From positions 62,001-126,000 of the forward strand of contig JBMNVR010000001.1 in assembly GCA_050946935.1 (NCBI GenBank): a stretch of 64,000 bases of DNA, read 5' to 3'. Source of the DNA: UQRS01 sp050946935 (GTDB taxonomy: Bacteria; Bacillota; Clostridia; Oscillospirales; Acutalibacteraceae). Under the pieces are notes generated by a model, which made no database searches, was not told the DNA's origin, and worked only from the letters and a program-made list of their open reading frames with translations. Of the stretch, positions 1 to 8,719 are shown in pieces. The position numbers and the translations under genes are program-made. Every line of letters begins with the position of its first letter. Position 1 is the stretch's first letter.

Positions 1-356
1 CCGGAAAGAAGCAGGCCGACAATTGTGACAAGAAGAGAAACCGCACCCAGCATGATGTATCCGGAGGAGATGTATTTTCGCGTTTTTTCCATGTCGCCCG
101 ACGCAATGGCGGGCACCAGCTTGTTTCGCAATCCGTTGCCGATGCCGAGATCGAAACTGAGTACCCAGGTGATCACCGACAGTACGGTATACCAGACGCC
201 CAAAACGGCCTGATCATCGAAATACCGCATAAATGCCGGCGTCGAGAACAGAGAAATCACCAGGGCGCCTCCCTTTACGGCAAAGGCGCCAAAGATATTG
301 CCAAATATGGATTTTGTGTTGGAATCTGCTTTTTTCAGCTTGTCAAAAATGCGCAT
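1..356 (-). CDS. Wzx-like polysaccharide flippase, N-terminal part (cut by window edge)
   Basis: Reading leftwards from ATG at 356 gives a hydrophobic protein of at least 118 residues with amphipathic and membrane segments and the motif FDLGIGNGLRNKL, typical of the N-terminal half of polysaccharide flippases of the MOP superfamily. Such proteins move lipid-linked repeat units across the membrane. The start is preceded by AAAGGA at 8-9 nt. It follows the glycosyltransferase gene by 12 nt and is the last visible gene of the exopolysaccharide operon. The C-terminal part lies outside the window. Confidence 0.8.
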   Translation of the reverse strand, partial: MRIFDKLKKADSNTKSIFGNIFGAFAVKGGALVISLFSTPAFMRYFDDQAVLGVWYTVLSVITWVLSFDLGIGNGLRNKLVPAIASGDMEKTRKYISSGYIMLGAVSLLVTIVGLLLS

Positions 357-368
357 TCTTTTTTTCCT

Positions 369-1508
369 TTATCTTTTATCAAATGTGGTGAGGAGGGTAT
401 GCATGTTTTCTTGAAAATCCGCATCCAGTCGGCACAGAAGCGCGCGGCTGTCATAGGGATCGTTCCGGGGAATTTTCAGAATAGCGCTGGCAATTTCCTC
501 CGGCGTCTGTTTTTCATAATAGTACATGGATTCTCCGACCGCGGATGTTTCGATGGCGGGAATACGTATGCTTACGACGCGGAGTCCGTTCGCCAGATAA
601 GACAGGATTTTCGACGGAAAAGAGGAGCCGTTGAAGGCCGCATCGGGGTTTTGCGTACTCAGCCCGATGTCGCAGCTTTGGAGGAAGCGGATGTATTCCT
701 CTCCCGACAGGCAGCCGTCATAGCTGATTCGACAGGCGCAGGTTTTGGAAAGTGAATCTACAAGATTCACGATCTGTGATATTTCGGAATGGCTGCCGAA
801 GCCTATGATGTGAATATGGTACCCAAACGGTAGGAATTTAGCCGCCGCCGCCGCCGCCGCCCCACCTTTGCGAGGATCAAATGTTCCGGCATACACGATA
901 TGTGTAAAACCATCGTTGAACAGTCTTTCGCGTTTCGGCTCCGGCAGATAGGTTCCAAGGCAGACGGTATAGGGTTTCCCGTGCGGATTATACCTTTCGG
1001 CCAGCATTCGGGTGGAAAAAATATATCCGTCGGCGCAGTCGATCCAGCGCAGTTCTTTTTCTTTGGAAATATTCGGCGCGACGTCCGAGTAAATTTCGCA
1101 AACCTGCAGGATCAGGCGAAAGTGTTGCTTTTTCTGTATCTTCCGAATTGTGTCCGCATAAATCATGGAGTGATAGACAATCAGCGTATCCTCTGCCGTC
1201 AGGGCGGAAAGTTCCCGTCGCAGATCGCGCTTTCGGCGCAGCCGCAAAAACAAACGTCCCGGAAGATTTTTAGAGGATACGCGAGGATAGGAAGGCAGAA
1301 AAACAACCTTTGACCGGTCATCGAGCGCAACCTCTTCCCGTGGGGTGGCTGCATTAGCCTCGGCCTGTGACGGAGAGAGGAGAGTCACCGCCAGACCCGT
1401 TTGTCGCAGAGCCGTGCAGACATAATCCATCATGGTTACCGCCGCCGGCGAACAGATTCTTTTATGTGCAGGCATACTGTAGTATCCAAGATAAACAACC
1501 TTTCCCAA
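369..1508 (-). CDS. GT-B glycosyltransferase
   Basis: The mature product is about 379 residues if translation starts at TTG 1508, which has AAAGGAGG 7 nt upstream; the open frame extends further to 1748 but that extension is a diverged repeat, not protein-like. The C-terminal half shows the GT-B donor-site pattern (YAGTFDPRKGG, then FPSKILSYLANGLRVVS). It presumably adds a sugar to the lipid-linked repeat unit. An alanine run around the middle is encoded by a GCC triplet tract (841-861 on the plus strand). Sugar specificity cannot be read from the sequence. It lies between a GT4 gene and the flippase. Confidence 0.75.
   Translation of the reverse strand: MGKVVYLGYYSMPAHKRICSPAAVTMMDYVCTALRQTGLAVTLLSPSQAEANAATPREEVALDDRSKVVFLPSYPRVSSKNLPGRLFLRLRRKRDLRRELSALTAEDTLIVYHSMIYADTIRKIQKKQHFRLILQVCEIYSDVAPNISKEKELRWIDCADGYIFSTRMLAERYNPHGKPYTVCLGTYLPEPKRERLFNDGFTHIVYAGTFDPRKGGAAAAAAAKFLPFGYHIHIIGFGSHSEISQIVNLVDSLSKTCACRISYDGCLSGEEYIRFLQSCDIGLSTQNPDAAFNGSSFPSKILSYLANGLRVVSIRIPAIETSAVGESMYYYEKQTPEEIASAILKIPRNDPYDSRALLCRLDADFQENMHTLLTTFDKR
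841..861. repeat. (GCC)7 triplet microsatellite inside glycosyltransferase gene
   Basis: Seven consecutive GCC triplets on the plus strand encode seven alanines in the minus-strand glycosyltransferase. A change in copy number would keep the reading frame. Confidence 0.9.
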
Positions 1509-1519
1509 ACCGTTTCCTC

Positions 1520-1690
1520 CTTTAAGAAAATAGCCGCCAAATCTGTTTTGAATCAGAAAAAGCTTTACGGCGGGTGTTTTTTGCCGCCGTAAAATTCGGC
1601 CGCCACGCCTTGCGCATGGTGAGAAATTTGGCATTTGAATCCTGTCTTTATTGTGGAACAATAAAAAATGGTGGCAGGATGTGAACGGGG
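1520..1690. repeat. Diverged member of the 141-bp hairpin repeat family
   Basis: This stretch aligns by eye with the three tandem units at 56.65-57.06 kb: a GCCGCCAAATC block, TTTGAAT, a CGGCGG block followed by TTTTTTGC, and a final TTATTG-GGA-like loop-CAATAAAAAAT hairpin occur in the same order. It occupies the leader of the downstream glycosyltransferase gene and supplies the spurious open frame upstream of TTG 1508. Confidence 0.65.
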
Positions 1691-1697
1691 ACGGACA

Positions 1698-1737
1698 GAC
1701 CGGCGTGTCCGTCTGAAAAAATGAGGGCACGCCGGTC
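1698..1737 (-). terminator. Hairpin downstream of GT4 gene
   Basis: A 10-bp perfect inverted repeat (GACCGGCGTG at 1698 and its complement at 1728-1737) with a 20-nt loop lies 33 nt past the GT4 stop. There is no clear U-run on the minus strand, so terminator function is weak; it may be an mRNA processing or stabilising structure. Confidence 0.4.
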
Positions 1738-1769
1738 TTCTCTTTCATAAAAAAGAAGCTGTCCTTTTG

Positions 1770-2972
1770 TCAGTCGTTGTTTTGTACAGAATGATAGAGC
1801 GCGAGATACCCTTCCGCCATGACCCGATCGGCATAGCGGTCGCAGGCCGTCCGGCTGAGGGTCGCCTTGTCCGGAGGGGCCGCAAGAAAGCCGCGTACCA
1901 CTCGTTCCAGTCCCGCAACATCTCCGAAGGGGACAAAGCCGCTGCCCTCTGTAAGGGCGAAGGTTTCCGGCGCGCCGGCCAGAAACCCGGCCACCGGCGT
2001 CCCGCAGCAGAGGCTCTCTGCCGTAATCATCGAAAAGGTTTCCCGTTTGCTGGTGAGCAGGGTGACGTCGGCGAGGGAATAATACGCCGCAAGCTCCTTT
2101 TGATCCTGCGTGCGCGCAACCGGGGTCACATTGGCGGGCAGCGCCGTCGGATCGCCGTTAAACCCCACGATAAGAAAGCGGCAGTCGGGCATCCGTTCAG
2201 CCAGCTCCAGCACATAGCGGCCGCCCTTAATCGGGTGATTGAAGTTGGGCGTCACATGCAAAAGAATGTTTTCTTCCGATATATTTAAACGCCGGCGCAG
2301 CTCGTTTGGATCGGCATATCGGAAGATTTCGGTATTAACGCCGTTTAAAACCGTTACGCAAGGGACGTCCCGAAAAATGGGGGAATGCCTTGCCCGCTCG
2401 GTCAGCCAGTCGGAAACACCGACGGCTGTAAGGGTGCCGAACCCGTCGACCGCCCGTTGCATTTTTCGGTAGCAGTGCGCCGCGTCGTCGCGGAAGAAGC
2501 GAGAAATTTTCCCCTCTATTCGTTTGCAGCGGGTGCACGCAGTCCTCCATTTTTCACAGGTTCCGGCATGTTCGCAGCCGGCGGTGTGCATAATTTCGGC
2601 ATGCAGGGTGAGGACGGTCGGTATCTTTTCCTTTTTTAAAAAATTCAGCAGACGGTATACGTTGACAAAATGCGCGTTCAGGCAGTGCAGGTGCACGATG
2701 TCCGGCCTCTGACTCCGGATCATATGGATCAGCCGCCGCGTCGCCAGAGGAGAATAGCCGAAATCCACCGAAAACAAGCGGGAGAGAAGGGAATGCAGCT
2801 TGGCCTCCCACTCGGAGGAGATTTTGTACACGCCCGGTTCGGCGGGGCTGCGCTTTCTTCCGTAACAGACGACCGATTCTATTCCCTGTGCCCGAAAAAA
2901 ATCGTGGAGGGAGGCGGCGAGCTTACCGGTGCTCCCGTTCCGGAAAACGCTGTTGATTTGTAAGATTTTCAT
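1770..2972 (-). CDS. Glycosyltransferase family 4
   Basis: About 400 residues starting MKILQINSVFRNGSTGKLA at ATG 2972, preceded by GAGGGAG; the open frame extends upstream but that part is not protein-like. The N-terminal GSTGK segment and the C-terminal ETFSMITAESLCCGTPV (E-x7-E type nucleotide-sugar site) identify a retaining GT-B GT4 enzyme. It acts in the cytoplasm on the growing repeat unit. A CxxxC-rich middle part (around residues 125-160) resembles GT4 enzymes of EPS clusters. Donor sugar is unknown. Confidence 0.85.
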   Translation of the reverse strand: MKILQINSVFRNGSTGKLAASLHDFFRAQGIESVVCYGRKRSPAEPGVYKISSEWEAKLHSLLSRLFSVDFGYSPLATRRLIHMIRSQRPDIVHLHCLNAHFVNVYRLLNFLKKEKIPTVLTLHAEIMHTAGCEHAGTCEKWRTACTRCKRIEGKISRFFRDDAAHCYRKMQRAVDGFGTLTAVGVSDWLTERARHSPIFRDVPCVTVLNGVNTEIFRYADPNELRRRLNISEENILLHVTPNFNHPIKGGRYVLELAERMPDCRFLIVGFNGDPTALPANVTPVARTQDQKELAAYYSLADVTLLTSKRETFSMITAESLCCGTPVAGFLAGAPETFALTEGSGFVPFGDVAGLERVVRGFLAAPPDKATLSRTACDRYADRVMAEGYLALYHSVQNND

Positions 2973-3036
2973 GGCGAAAAACTCCCTCTGGCGTGAAATC
3001 AAAAGATGGTACGGCCGGCTGTTTGGGGAATCCGCC

Positions 3037-4221
3037 TCAGTCCCGAAAATACAGATCCCGGGTATATACTTTTTCCTCAACGTCGGATAATTCTTCGCTT
3101 TTGCGGTTGGCCAGGATAAGGTCGGCACAGCGTTTGAACTCCGACAGGTCGCGGATGACCCGGCTGTTGAAGAAAAGATCCTCCTTCATCGACGGCTCGT
3201 ATACCACTACTTCGATGCCCTTGGCCTTGATCCGTTTCATAACCCCCTGAATAGAGCTTTGGCGGAAGTTGTCGCTGTTCGCCTTCATGGTCAAGCGGTA
3301 TACGCCGACGACCGATGGCTTTTTCTGAATAATCTGGTCGGCGATAAAATCCTTCCGCGTGGCGTTGGAGTCGACGATGGCCGAAATCAGGTTTTGCGGC
3401 ACGTCGGCATAGTTGGCCCGAAGCTGTTTGGTATCCTTGGGCAGGCAGTAGCCGCCGTATCCAAAGGAGGGGTTGTTGTAAAAATCGCCGATCCGCGGAT
3501 CAAGACAAACCCCCTCTATAATCGACCGGGGATTCAGCCCCTTGGTTGCCGCGTAGGTGTCGAGTTCGTTGAAATACGCCACCCGCAGGGCGAGAAAGGT
3601 GTTGGAAAAAAGTTTGACCGCCTCCGCCTCGGTCAGGGCGGGGAACAGGGTCGGAATGTCGGTCTTCAGCGCCCCTTCGGTCAGAAGGGCGGCGAACCGC
3701 TCTGCTGCGGCCCTCAGCCGGGCGTTGCCGGCGGGACAGCCGACCAGGATGCGGCTGGGATAGAGATTGTCGTAGAGCGCGTGCCCCTCCCGCAGGAATT
3801 CCGGGCTGAACAGGATATTCTCGCAGGCGTAATGTGCCCGGATTTTTTCGGTGTACCCGACCGGGACGGTCGACTTGATAATCATGATCGCGTCGGGATT
3901 GACACGGAGCACCTGCTCGATTACGCTTTCGACGGCCGATGTGTCGAAGTAGTTCTGATCCGGATCGTAATTGGTCGGCGCGGCAATCAGGACGAATTCC
4001 GCCTCTTTATAAGCACTGTCCCCGTCGGTCGTGGCCAGCAGGTCGAGCGGCCGGGTTTCCAGATACTCCTGGATTTCCCGGTCAACAATGGGGGAGTGCT
4101 TTCGGTTAATCATTTCTACCTTTTGGGGGAGAATGTCTACCGCCAGCACCCGATTGTGCTGGGCCAGCAAAACGGCCATCGACAGGCCGACATATCCCGT
4201 TCCCGCTACGGCGATGTTCAT
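3037..4221 (-). CDS. ugd: UDP-glucose 6-dehydrogenase
   Basis: 394 residues from ATG 4221 (GAGG upstream). The N-terminal Rossmann motif GTGYVG, the STVPVG segment and the catalytic-cysteine motif GYGGYCLPKD identify a nucleotide-sugar dehydrogenase; size fits short UDP-glucose dehydrogenases such as HasB/Cap3A. It would oxidise UDP-glucose to UDP-glucuronate using NAD+. The gene just upstream encodes a UDP-glucuronate 4-epimerase, so the pair supplies UDP-GlcA and UDP-GalA for the polymer. GDP-mannose dehydrogenase activity is the main alternative. Confidence 0.9.
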   Translation of the reverse strand: MNIAVAGTGYVGLSMAVLLAQHNRVLAVDILPQKVEMINRKHSPIVDREIQEYLETRPLDLLATTDGDSAYKEAEFVLIAAPTNYDPDQNYFDTSAVESVIEQVLRVNPDAIMIIKSTVPVGYTEKIRAHYACENILFSPEFLREGHALYDNLYPSRILVGCPAGNARLRAAAERFAALLTEGALKTDIPTLFPALTEAEAVKLFSNTFLALRVAYFNELDTYAATKGLNPRSIIEGVCLDPRIGDFYNNPSFGYGGYCLPKDTKQLRANYADVPQNLISAIVDSNATRKDFIADQIIQKKPSVVGVYRLTMKANSDNFRQSSIQGVMKRIKAKGIEVVVYEPSMKEDLFFNSRVIRDLSEFKRCADLILANRKSEELSDVEEKVYTRDLYFRD

Positions 4222-4293
4222 ATTGAGACAACCTCTTTTCCAAAAAATGTTCGATTGCAAAGGGCGGCGTTTTTAAAAGGCCGTTTTGCGGGT

Positions 4294-5391
4294 TTATTTC
4301 AAAAAGAACGCCCGATACCACTCGGCGAAGCGGCGAAGGCCTTCCCGCAAGGGTGTGGACGGCCGAAAGCCGAAATCACGCTCGAGCGCGGAGGTGTCGG
4401 CATAGGTGACCGGTACGTCGCCAGGCTGCATGGGAACCAGCTTTTTATGGGATTCAAAATCATAATCGGGCGGCAGAACGCCGGCGCGCACAAGCTCTTC
4501 CTGCAAAATGGTTACAAAATCCAGCAGGTTTTCAGGATGGTTGTTTCCAATATTATATAACGCATAAGGAGGAATCGGCAGGCCGTCCGCGCCGGCCTTT
4601 CGTTCGGGCGCGCACTGTATAACGCGTTTGATACCCTCAACAATGTCGTCGATGTAGGTAAAATCCCGCTTGCAGTTGCCATAGTTAAAAATTTCGATCG
4701 TTTTGCCGGCACGCAGCTTATCGGTAAAGCCGAAGTAGGCCATGTCCGGACGTCCCGCCGGGCCGTATACGGTAAAGAACCGCAGTCCGGTCGAGGGGAT
4801 GTTGTACAGCTTGGCATAGGCGTGGGCCATCAGCTCGTTGCTTTTTTTGGTGGCGGCGTAGAGGCTGACAGGGTTATCCACCTTGTCCTCGGTACTGTAG
4901 GGAACCTTCGCGTTGGAGCCGTAAACCGAGGAGCTGGAGGCATAGACCAGATGCGCCACGCCCGGCCGGTCGCCGTCGTAGGAATGCCGGCAGGCCTCTA
5001 AAACATTGTAAAAACCGATCAGATTAGACTGAATGTACACATCGGGGTTGGTGATGGAATATCGGACGCCGGCCTGTGCTGCGAGGTTGACCACAACCGA
5101 AGGCTTGTATGTATCAAAAAGTTCGTCAACCTGCTGTCTGTTTGCAATATCTCCTTTAACAAAGGTCCAACGAGAACCCGATTCGGCCGCCTGACCCGCC
5201 AAGGCCTCAAGCTGCTGAAGCCGTGCGGCTTTGATGGCCGGGTCGTAGTAATGGTTCAGGTTGTCCACGCCGACTACATGGATCGCTTCCGCCGAGCGGA
5301 GAAGCTCCATCGCCAGATTGGCCCCGATAAACCCGGCTGCGCCGGTGATCAGGACGGTGGCGCCCGACAAGGGGATATTTTGATTCAGCAT
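4294..5391 (-). CDS. NAD-dependent epimerase, probably UDP-glucuronate 4-epimerase
   Basis: 365 residues from ATG 5391, with AAGGAG 7 nt upstream. Short-chain dehydrogenase motifs are clear: GAAGFIG near the N-terminus, the SSS motif followed by the YAATKK catalytic Tyr/Lys, and RFFTVYGPAGRPDMA, which is typical of the CapI/LpsL UDP-glucuronate epimerase group. It acts with the downstream UDP-glucose dehydrogenase to make UDP-galacturonate. The family assignment is firm; exact substrate is inferred from the neighbour. Confidence 0.87.
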   Translation of the reverse strand: MLNQNIPLSGATVLITGAAGFIGANLAMELLRSAEAIHVVGVDNLNHYYDPAIKAARLQQLEALAGQAAESGSRWTFVKGDIANRQQVDELFDTYKPSVVVNLAAQAGVRYSITNPDVYIQSNLIGFYNVLEACRHSYDGDRPGVAHLVYASSSSVYGSNAKVPYSTEDKVDNPVSLYAATKKSNELMAHAYAKLYNIPSTGLRFFTVYGPAGRPDMAYFGFTDKLRAGKTIEIFNYGNCKRDFTYIDDIVEGIKRVIQCAPERKAGADGLPIPPYALYNIGNNHPENLLDFVTILQEELVRAGVLPPDYDFESHKKLVPMQPGDVPVTYADTSALERDFGFRPSTPLREGLRRFAEWYRAFFLK

Positions 5392-5489
5392 ATGAAAACT
5401 CCTTACTGTAACATTTCTTACGAAAAGGCACAAGCGCCCGTAGGGCGTGTTTTATCTCCCAAAACCGTTTTTCGTGGACAGGGACAAAA

Positions 5490-6575
5490 TCAGTTTTCCC
5501 AGAAGGGGATGTAGTCAAACACCCGAAGAATGTCGGCGCTTGTGATTGCCTTCCAGTAGAAATAGCAAATGAAAAACAAACACATTATGACGTTGGCCAG
5601 TGCGGCAAGCTGTTTGTATTTCGGTTTGCAGCGGGTGATGATTTTAGGAATCAGCAGCGGTAAGAAGAGCAGATAATAGTAATTCATCCGCATGGCGATG
5701 CTGTTGATCGGTGCAAAGCATTGCAGACAGATAGAAAACAAAAGCAGGTTGCGCAGACCGATGGTATTCGGATCGAGAGCCTCCTCCTCCGGGATGGCAA
5801 AGGCGAATATGGCAAGCAGGATGAAGAGAATCAGCATGGAATAGGCGCCGGTAGAGTCAAGGCGACTGTACCGGTCGGCGTATTTCTCTCCCATGAAGCG
5901 GATAATAAAGGAGAAAATCTGTTTGTTGAAAATATAAATCACAGCCATGCCTGGAATAACCGTCCACAAGGCTTTTTTGGTGATTTTCGCGTGATACAGC
6001 GGATACAGAAGCAGCAAAACCAGCGCGGAGGTATGAAAGGTATATGCCAGCAATACGGTCAGAAGGAAACGGAGAAGCTTCTTCTCCCGCATGAAGTAAT
6101 AAGCGGGAACCACGAGCGCGATGGCCAGCGACTGCCGCAGGCCGGAGAAAAACATGCTGAACATCGGGAGAATCAGAAAAATGGAGATGCTTAAAAAAGC
6201 CTGTTCACTTTCTTTACAATACAGGATGGCGATCGGCACAACGGTTGCGGCGGCGACAACGGTTAAAAAGAACTGTTCGTTGACCCAAATAGAGGAAATC
6301 ACCTTGTTCAAAAGCACATAGCCAGGCTCAACCGTGTCAAAACGGCTGAAAATCTCACTCCACGGGGTGGAGGCAATCTGCCGGAAGCGGGGCAGGTACT
6401 GGGCGAGGTCCACGCCGACCTGGCTGTTTCTCATGGCAAGCAGTAAAAAATACAAAGCGAAGAAGACCACAAGAATTCTGGATTGTTTTTTTTGTTTTTT
6501 CAGTTTATCGTTTGTCCGGCCGAGGAACAGGGTCAGAATTGCCGGAACACCGACCAAAGCAAGATATACAAACAT
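5490..6575 (-). CDS. EpsG/Wzy-like polysaccharide polymerase
   Basis: 361 residues from ATG 6575 (AAGGA upstream). The protein is almost entirely hydrophobic with roughly ten membrane segments. A GVDLAQYLPRFRQI segment and the SGLRQSLA motif are typical of the EpsG family, which joins exopolysaccharide repeat units on the outer face of the membrane. It is the only polymerase candidate in the operon. The start lies inside the 3' end region shared with the upstream GT2 gene, suggesting coupling. Confidence 0.8.
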   Translation of the reverse strand: MFVYLALVGVPAILTLFLGRTNDKLKKQKKQSRILVVFFALYFLLLAMRNSQVGVDLAQYLPRFRQIASTPWSEIFSRFDTVEPGYVLLNKVISSIWVNEQFFLTVVAAATVVPIAILYCKESEQAFLSISIFLILPMFSMFFSGLRQSLAIALVVPAYYFMREKKLLRFLLTVLLAYTFHTSALVLLLLYPLYHAKITKKALWTVIPGMAVIYIFNKQIFSFIIRFMGEKYADRYSRLDSTGAYSMLILFILLAIFAFAIPEEEALDPNTIGLRNLLLFSICLQCFAPINSIAMRMNYYYLLFLPLLIPKIITRCKPKYKQLAALANVIMCLFFICYFYWKAITSADILRVFDYIPFWEN

Positions 6576-6597
6576 TATATTTCCTTCGTAAATCAAA

Positions 6598-7569
6598 TTA
6601 GTTCCCTCGATCAAATTGGGGTCCTCTGTGTTTCTTTATAATTATCGCACGATAGGCTTTTTTGATCCAGGCGTAGGCAAAGCCTGTAACCGTGTACAAG
6701 TGCACAAGCGCACGCTGTTTTATAGATAAAGGCGCGTCCTGCTTTAAAACGCCGAGCAGACGGTCTTTCTGCTGTTTGCGCTGTTCCTTGGCTTGCTTAC
6801 AGGCCAGGAGAAAGAGAAAGGGTCGTCCGGCCGTTTTGTCCGCCCGGTAATATCGGATCTCTTTTTCAATCAGCATACCTTCCTCTGCCGCGAGACGGTC
6901 GCTTAACCGGTTGGTGGTTTGTCCCGCATGGATGCGGATTTTGACCAAAACCTCCGGTACGCTGAGAAAAGGTGTGCCCGCAAACAGGATTCTTGCCCAA
7001 TAATCCTCATCCTGCGTGGTTTTCAGCTCTTCGTCAAACGGGCCGCAGACGTTCAGAACCGTTTTGTGGATCAGAAGGGTGCAGCCGTATAGCCCGATCT
7101 CCTTCAGCGCGTGCATTTCGTACATCTGAATCGCGGAGAAACGTCCGTCCACACATCTCTGCGGCCGGAAAACCGGCCGGCCGTTTTCATCCATGGAGGC
7201 GGTGGAACAGCGCACGACGCAGGGCTCTCCCCCTCCCAAACGCGCGGCGGCGTCCATTTGCATTTGTATTTTTTCGGGAAGATACAGATCGTCGTGGCTG
7301 AGCCAGGAGAACCACTCTCCCTGCATGTTGGCAATACCGAAATTCAGTGCCGACGCCACGCCGCCGTTTTCTTTATAAAAATACCGGATCCGGTCGCCAT
7401 AGCTTTGGGCGATCCGCTCGGTTTTTCCCCCGTCCGGAGAGCCGTCGTTTACAACAATGACCTCAATATTCGGATAGGTCTGCGCCAGCGCGCTGTCAAT
7501 GGCCTCCCGCAGATAGGGGTCGCCGTTGTATACGGGGATAATGATGGACACCAGCGGTTGATTGTTCAT
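6598..7569 (-). CDS. Glycosyltransferase family 2
   Basis: 323 residues, starting MNNQPLVSIIIPVYNG. The GT-A nucleotide-binding start, VVNDGSPDGG and the metal-binding SHDD (in WLSHDDLYL) mark an inverting GT2 enzyme. It works on lipid-linked intermediates at the inner membrane face. Another GT2 gene lies 18 nt upstream in the same operon. Donor and acceptor are unknown. Confidence 0.88.
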   Translation of the reverse strand: MNNQPLVSIIIPVYNGDPYLREAIDSALAQTYPNIEVIVVNDGSPDGGKTERIAQSYGDRIRYFYKENGGVASALNFGIANMQGEWFSWLSHDDLYLPEKIQMQMDAAARLGGGEPCVVRCSTASMDENGRPVFRPQRCVDGRFSAIQMYEMHALKEIGLYGCTLLIHKTVLNVCGPFDEELKTTQDEDYWARILFAGTPFLSVPEVLVKIRIHAGQTTNRLSDRLAAEEGMLIEKEIRYYRADKTAGRPFLFLLACKQAKEQRKQQKDRLLGVLKQDAPLSIKQRALVHLYTVTGFAYAWIKKAYRAIIIKKHRGPQFDRGN

Positions 7570-7587
7570 GTAGATCCGACACTCTCC

Positions 7588-8652
7588 CTACGCTTTTCTG
7601 CGTTTTAATATTTTTCGCATGCACATGGTCAAAAACAGGTACAGGGTTACCAATCGGTGTTTGGCGGAAAAGAAGAATACCCTCCAGTAAAACGGGCAGG
7701 CGGAGGCGTCCAGATCGGAGAACGCGGTTCGGTAAACCTCCTGCCGGAGGAAAGCCTTCGCCTCTCTTCTGGCGGATTTGTAGGAATGCAGCAGCGCGGC
7801 GTTGCCGCCCAGCGGGATCACGCTGCAGCAGATACGGCTGTGAAAGGCTTTCCAAACATCCGGGTCGTCACAGTTTTCTGAAATATACTTCTTCATATAT
7901 TCAATCCACCACCGCCATTTTTCCCAAAGATCGTCCCGATGGGATTTGGAGACCGAGCCCGGCGTGCTCCGGCGGTAGTGATACAGCGGCCGGTCAATAT
8001 AGACCGCCGAGCGGGCGTGAACCGAAAATTCAAAATTGAATTGCAGGGCTTCGGAGGGGAGCTTGTACGTATCAACAAACCGTATCTTGTGGTCCCGGAT
8101 CACGCTGGTTTTGTACAGTCGTGCCCAAACCGGCGTCAGCCGGTCGAGGCGGGAGGGATCGCGCAGCTTCTCTCCAACAAGGCCGAGGGTCGGAATCAAG
8201 ATTTCCTTTTTATATGCATCTCCGGTAAAAAGAAATTCCGCGTGGGGAAAGAGCTTGCGCACGGTCGACCGGGTGTCGGTTTCATTATAATTGGCGCAGA
8301 TACACAGATCGGCGTGATGCGCCTCTGCCGCCATGTAAAGCTGTTCGCAAAGCGTTGGCTCCGCCCAGTCGTCGCTGTCAACCAGAAGGATATATTCGCC
8401 CGCGGCGTGTTCTATGCCTTGATTTCGTGCGCGCGATACACCTTGATTTTCCTGGTGAATGACCCGGACGCGCGCGTCCTTGGCGGCGCAGGCGTCGCAA
8501 ATACGCCCGGAGCCGTCGGTGCTGCCGTCGTCGATCAGGAGGATTTCAATCTCTGTCAGGGTCTGGCACAACAGGCTGTCCAAACAGGCGGGAAGGTAAT
8601 CTTCGGCATTATAAACGGGAATGATAACGGAAACAAGCGGTGAAGAGATCAT
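7588..8652 (-). CDS. Glycosyltransferase family 2
   Basis: 354 residues. VSVIIPVYNAEDYL, IDDGSTDGSG and LLVDSDDW are classical GT2 (GT-A fold) motifs; the C-terminal part resembles the EpsJ/CapI-type transferases with a YHYRR segment. It lies between the ATP-grasp gene and the second GT2 gene and is co-directional with them. Specificity cannot be assigned. Confidence 0.88.
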   Translation of the reverse strand: MISSPLVSVIIPVYNAEDYLPACLDSLLCQTLTEIEILLIDDGSTDGSGRICDACAAKDARVRVIHQENQGVSRARNQGIEHAAGEYILLVDSDDWAEPTLCEQLYMAAEAHHADLCICANYNETDTRSTVRKLFPHAEFLFTGDAYKKEILIPTLGLVGEKLRDPSRLDRLTPVWARLYKTSVIRDHKIRFVDTYKLPSEALQFNFEFSVHARSAVYIDRPLYHYRRSTPGSVSKSHRDDLWEKWRWWIEYMKKYISENCDDPDVWKAFHSRICCSVIPLGGNAALLHSYKSARREAKAFLRQEVYRTAFSDLDASACPFYWRVFFFSAKHRLVTLYLFLTMCMRKILKRRKA

Positions 8653-8719
8653 TGCGTCGGCTCCTGTCCTTTAAAATATGAAACACGCAAATCGCGGGAA
8701 GCGATCGGGTACCATGCGC

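Noticed and set aside
1509..1748. N-terminal extension of the glycosyltransferase frame
   Set aside because: It is made of a diverged copy of the hairpin repeat; the real start TTG 1508 has a strong ribosome site.
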